Assembly (NCBI GenBank): GCA_033721955.1
Contig: JAWVZY010000004.1
Coordinates: 1-30,674 of the forward strand
Origin: JAWVZY01 sp033721955
GTDB lineage: Bacteria > Patescibacteriota > Minisyncoccia > Spechtbacterales > 2-12-FULL-38-22
DNA length: 30,674 bases
Direction of reading: 5' to 3'
Part shown: piece by piece, positions 28,008-30,674 of the stretch
Layout of the letters: each line of letters opens with the position of its first letter
Numbering within the stretch: position 1 is the stretch's first letter
Notes under the pieces: generated by a model
What the model was told of the DNA's origin: nothing
What the model saw: the letters and a program-made list of their open reading frames with translations, nothing else
Databases searched by the model: none
Program-made: the position numbers and the translations under genes

Positions 28008-28412
28008 TTATATATAGCACGTATCTGTCGTAATGGGGCAATAAATGCCGGAATTACTTGTTGTATATGAATAATCTACAAATCTGCCATCGCCACTTAC
28101 ATGCTCTGAAGAAAACTTAAGCAAAGGGTGGCTGCGATGGCAACCGGGGCACTCAACCTCAATCACCTTTTCGCCAATTTCAGCTACAGTTACCCAAAAT
28201 CCGTTAAGACGCTTGGGCTTGTTGCCATGAACTATGCCCCTCAAAACACTCTCTACAAACCTTCTGTGGTGGCGCTCAGGTGTATCGAACTTAGTATCCT
28301 TCATAGCAGGAAGTGTAGCAAGCTCTCTCTCGATAAGCTTGGCATATTTCCGGACGCTTTCCGGCAATTGCTCCTGTGGTGCCTCTTCTTTTTCTTTTGT
28401 AAAAGCTTTCAT
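28008..28412 (-). CDS. 134-residue soluble protein with CPGC motif, unknown function
   Basis: The ATG at 28412 follows AAAGGAG with 5-nt spacing. The N-terminal half is charged and helical (KEKEEAPQEQLPESVRKYAK, then RHHRRFVESVLRGIVHGN). The C-terminal half is beta-like with VIEVECPGCHRSHPLL (about 86-101) and GIYCPITTDTCYI at the very end. The four Cys plus His could form a zinc ribbon, with the second pair unusually spaced. I do not recognise a family. SD, promoter and terminator are of the accessory array type, unlike the neighbouring hppA. Confidence 0.7.
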   Translation of the reverse strand: MKAFTKEKEEAPQEQLPESVRKYAKLIERELATLPAMKDTKFDTPERHHRRFVESVLRGIVHGNKPKRLNGFWVTVAEIGEKVIEVECPGCHRSHPLLKFSSEHVSGDGRFVDYSYTTSNSGIYCPITTDTCYI

Positions 28413-28445
28413 ATTGTTCTCCTTTTCCTGTTGCTACTGATTATA

Positions 28446-28474
28446 AAAATATACCACCTACCGCCTTATGTCAA
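28446..28474 (-). promoter_or_regulatory. Promoter of the 28008-28412 gene
   Basis: TTGACA (28469-28474) with TATTTT (28446-28451) at 17 nt, or TGG-TATATT (28448-28453) at 15 nt. It starts 5 nt after the stop of the upstream gene. A 5-bp hairpin (28472-28485) covers that stop. Confidence 0.7.
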
Positions 28475-28478
28475 GTTT

Positions 28479-30254
28479 TTACTTGTCAGCAATTACTTTA
28501 GCGGCGTTACGGGCCAAGTAATAGGCGCGTGTAAGGGCCTCTGTAATATCGGCCTCTGCTGCATATGCCTTAGTAAGGCGCGAACCTGTTCTTTCAAATA
28601 CGGCATCGGAGGCATCTTCTATATTATCTCTTTTCTTTTTTATTTGTATAGCAACATCTCTTGATCTTTGAAGTGATAATTTTTTATCTTCATGTGTAGC
28701 CAAAAGTTTATTGGCCTCAAGAAGTAAGTGCAGGGAATCATGCACGTCTGAATGAAGTTTAGTTAATAGTTCCTGGGTTTTATCGCTTATAAAAATATTT
28801 CTCTCAGCCAACTTAAGCCCGGCAGGCACAATATTATTTTCTATAATATCCCCTATTTGTTCCAGGTACCGCGCAATTGCCGTTACATCATCTAGTTCCT
28901 CAGATAATTCATCTGAAAGCTCCTGAGCCCTTATTTTTGAAAGGTATTTAACTATCTTGCGATATAGCTTATCTACAGCGTCATCTTCTTCGGCGATATT
29001 CTTTAATGATGTTCTATCTCCTTCAAAAATAGCCGGCAAAACTTCTTTGAACATTTTGTCTATCTTTTCTCCCATTCTATTTATCTCCAAGCGCGCTCCA
29101 TCAATCGCGGCAAGGGGCGCGTCTTCAATGTTATCTTCAGCTATTAGATACTTAGTTTCAGTGAGAGGTTGTTCTTTTTCTTTTTCGGGAATTATTCTCT
29201 CTATTACCTGTGCTATCTGCCTGCTAAATGGCAGAAGTAAAATAGCAAGAGTAAAACTAAATAAAGTGTGGGCATTTGCTACCTCGCGAGCCAAGCCACT
29301 GCTTACACTGTGAAAATTAAACCAGGTATTTGTAGTTTGAGTTACGAGTTCTACTGCATGGGCAAATTGAGGTATGAAACCGATAAATAAAAGTATGCCA
29401 AAAAACTTTATTAAAACATGTGCCGCCGCAACACGTATAGCTCCTCTGGATTTACCTATAGAGGCAAGTACCGCTGTAATAGTCGTTCCTAAATTAGCAC
29501 CAAGTATAAGAGCGATACCTGCCTCAAGTGAAATAAGGCCCTGTGAGGCAAAAACTATGATAATACCTATAGTTGCTGAACTGGATTGCACAAGAGCGGT
29601 AAATACAGCCGCTATAAGTATTGCAAGTACCACATTATCCATATGAAGCATCAGATCGATAAAGGGCTGGAAGTCACGCAGGGGCTCCATAGCATTTTTC
29701 ATTATATCCATACCCCAAAGCAGAAAACCGAGACCTAAAAATATTCTGCCCGCCCTTTGTTTCTGGCGACTTTTGAATAGCTTCATGGCGCCAAAGCCGG
29801 TCAAAAGTAAAATAGGAATAAGAATGCCGATATTGAAGGAGACGATTTGCGCTGTAACAGTTGTACCTATGTTAGCGCCAATTATAGGAGGTATGGTTCT
29901 TGCAAAACTCAAAAGACCGGCTGAGACAAAGCTAATAAGCATTACTGTAGTAACCGATGAAGATTGAATAACAGCTGTTGTCACAAGACCCGCACCCGCA
30001 CCCTTTATAGGATGATTGGTTAGTGTCTTTAGGGCGCTTCTCATTTTATTTCCCGCAACCGCCTTCATTGAATATTCCATCTCCCCCATTCCATAAAGGA
30101 AAATAACCAGCCCCACAAAAAGCCACTGGAAAACATCAGGCCAATCAACAAAATTACCATTTCCATCATGGCCTGGTAATTGATAGGCAAAAAATATAAA
30201 AAGCGCCACAAATGTTGCGGCAAATAGTATTCTTTTTGTTAGAAATTCTTTCAT
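28479..30254 (-). CDS. Na+/phosphate cotransporter (NptA/PNaS family) with PhoU-like tail
   Basis: The 591-residue protein has about 10 TM helices in residues 1-345, with the inverted-repeat signatures QSSS at 97-100 and 223-226, and GANIGTT (126-132) and GANLGTT (252-258). This is the hallmark of the Na/Pi-II cotransporter family. Residues about 375-591 are helical and charged, like the PhoU-type regulatory domain of bacterial NptA fusions. The family imports, or in some bacteria exports, phosphate with Na+. An SD-like AGGAGG lies unusually far (about 14 nt) from the ATG at 30254. Placement with two pyrophosphatases that release phosphate may be functionally relevant. Confidence 0.92.
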   Translation of the reverse strand: MKEFLTKRILFAATFVALFIFFAYQLPGHDGNGNFVDWPDVFQWLFVGLVIFLYGMGEMEYSMKAVAGNKMRSALKTLTNHPIKGAGAGLVTTAVIQSSSVTTVMLISFVSAGLLSFARTIPPIIGANIGTTVTAQIVSFNIGILIPILLLTGFGAMKLFKSRQKQRAGRIFLGLGFLLWGMDIMKNAMEPLRDFQPFIDLMLHMDNVVLAILIAAVFTALVQSSSATIGIIIVFASQGLISLEAGIALILGANLGTTITAVLASIGKSRGAIRVAAAHVLIKFFGILLFIGFIPQFAHAVELVTQTTNTWFNFHSVSSGLAREVANAHTLFSFTLAILLLPFSRQIAQVIERIIPEKEKEQPLTETKYLIAEDNIEDAPLAAIDGARLEINRMGEKIDKMFKEVLPAIFEGDRTSLKNIAEEDDAVDKLYRKIVKYLSKIRAQELSDELSEELDDVTAIARYLEQIGDIIENNIVPAGLKLAERNIFISDKTQELLTKLHSDVHDSLHLLLEANKLLATHEDKKLSLQRSRDVAIQIKKKRDNIEDASDAVFERTGSRLTKAYAAEADITEALTRAYYLARNAAKVIADK

Positions 30255-30299
30255 TTTAATGGGTTTGCCCTCCTAAAACCCCAGAAATATAATATCTTT

Positions 30300-30305
30300 A
30301 TTATA
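30300..30305 (-). promoter_or_regulatory. Extended -10 of the Na/Pi cotransporter gene
   Basis: TG-T-TATAAT, no clear -35; leader about 40 nt. Confidence 0.55.
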
Positions 30306-30376
30306 ACAGTAAAAAACTGCAAAATACCAGGGATTTCACAATAATTTAGATAATTTTTCAAGTTTTAAGTATACAG

Positions 30377-30405
30377 TTGAAAAAACGGTAAATCTAGGTT
30401 AAAAT
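30377..30405 (+). promoter_or_regulatory. tRNA-Gln promoter
   Basis: TTGAAA (30377-30382), a 17-nt spacer and TAAAAT (30400-30405), with the expected start 3-4 nt before the tRNA. Confidence 0.75.
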
Positions 30406-30414
30406 ATTCAATAT

Positions 30415-30485
30415 TGCCGGGTAGTATAATGGTAGTACGACTGGTTCTGGTCCAGTTAGTCGGGGTTCGAGTCCCTGCCCGGCAA
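30415..30485 (+). tRNA. tRNA-Gln (anticodon CTG)
   Basis: A 71-nt cloverleaf. The acceptor stem TGCCGGG/CCCGGCA has 7 pairs, the D-stem is GTAT/GTAC, the anticodon stem ACTGG/CCAGT encloses TTCTGGT (anticodon CTG, reading CAG), and the T-stem CGGGG/CCCTG has one G-T pair and a TTCGAGT loop. The discriminator is A. CCA is not encoded (the next bases are CAA), so it must be added after transcription. A promoter precedes it and an intrinsic terminator follows. Part of its 3' half is duplicated downstream. Confidence 0.93.
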
Positions 30486-30500
30486 CAAAGCAAAGAAGGG

Positions 30501-30519
30501 CGCCCTTTTGGGCGTTTTT
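30501..30519 (+). terminator. tRNA-Gln terminator
   Basis: CGCCC/GGGCG stem (30501-30505 with 30510-30514), TTTT loop, then TTTTT. Confidence 0.88.
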
Positions 30520-30542
30520 ATTTGTCTTCAATTATCTGTAGT

Positions 30543-30557
30543 GGCAGGGGCTCGTAC
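30543..30557. repeat. Inverted partial copy of the tRNA T-arm
   Basis: This 15-nt segment matches the reverse complement of the tRNA-Gln T-arm region in 13 of 15 positions. Confidence 0.6.
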
Positions 30558-30602
30558 GATTTTGCCCGGTGTTGGAAAGTATTGATTTGCGAGGGTTTTC
30601 AA

Positions 30603-30657
30603 AGTCAGGGGTTCGGGGTAAATTTTGTGTTTATGTGTGATTCCCTGCCCGGCAACA
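30603..30657 (+). repeat. Split direct copy of the tRNA-Gln 3' half
   Basis: The T-arm 5' side (30603-30616, with an extra A and one change) is followed by about 24 unrelated bases, then a 16-nt exact copy of the tRNA 3' end (30642-30657 equals 30472-30487). It looks like a decayed tRNA copy or an attachment-site remnant. Confidence 0.7.
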
Positions 30658-30674
30658 TAGTAATTAAAAGTGCC

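Noticed and set aside
28128..28664. 178-codon plus-strand open frame over the CPGC and Na/Pi genes
   Set aside because: It is antisense to two well-supported genes, has a Phe/Leu/Cys-rich nonsense composition, and no SD.

Overview
The window most likely comes from a small-genome, AT-leaning bacterium of the Candidate Phyla Radiation (Patescibacteria, probably a parcubacterial lineage). This is inferred from gene style: dense packing, many very small genes, a DUF5667-like protein with a His-rich cupredoxin domain, a secreted nuclease with a lamin-tail domain, and many core genes without Shine-Dalgarno (SD) sites. TGA appears to act as a stop (the gene ending at 1658 stops with TGA inside its terminator), which argues for the standard bacterial code rather than the recoded Gracilibacteria/Absconditabacteria code. 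No taxonomic marker is present, so the lineage call is provisional.

Layout. Positions 1-4740 (minus strand) hold a tandem array of 13 tiny or small genes, mostly one- or two-TM membrane proteins plus a few soluble proteins of unknown function. Nearly all have a strong SD site and nearly all are organised as promoter, SD, ORF and intrinsic terminator. The T-tract of each terminator runs directly into the -35 box of the next promoter. Genes built the same way recur at 8800-9760, 11206-11764, 15042-15900 and 28008-28474. Positions 4783-8690 encode a 1129-residue exported multidomain protein (zinc phospholipase C/P1-nuclease-like region, staphylococcal nuclease domain, lamin-tail domain, beta-propeller) and a coupled membrane-anchored partner.

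Positions 9762-14998 are a dTDP-sugar and surface-polysaccharide locus: two WbuC-like cupins flanking rmlD on the minus strand, and divergent rmlB, rmlA and a GT2 glycosyltransferase on the plus strand. rmlC is not seen. Positions 15042-22851 carry a degenerate Nudix protein, clpB with a CIRCE operator, an HtrA-type membrane protease, a cysteine desulfurase, a PPC/DUF296 protein and a secreted cupredoxin protein. Positions 22978-30254 are membrane and ion-energetics genes: two tandem CaCA exchangers, soluble and membrane-bound pyrophosphatases with a 57-residue membrane protein between them, a small cysteine-containing protein and a Na+/phosphate cotransporter. The window ends with tRNA-Gln(CTG), followed by a scrambled partial copy of its 3' half.

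The main cross-cutting observation is that two initiation styles coexist. The small accessory genes use TTGACA-17-(TGG)TATWAT promoters and SD sites. Several core genes (rmlD, ppa, hppA, the CaCA pair and the 57-residue gene) have a -10 box only a few bases before the ATG and no SD, which suggests leaderless transcripts. No intergenic stretch exceeds 300 bases.
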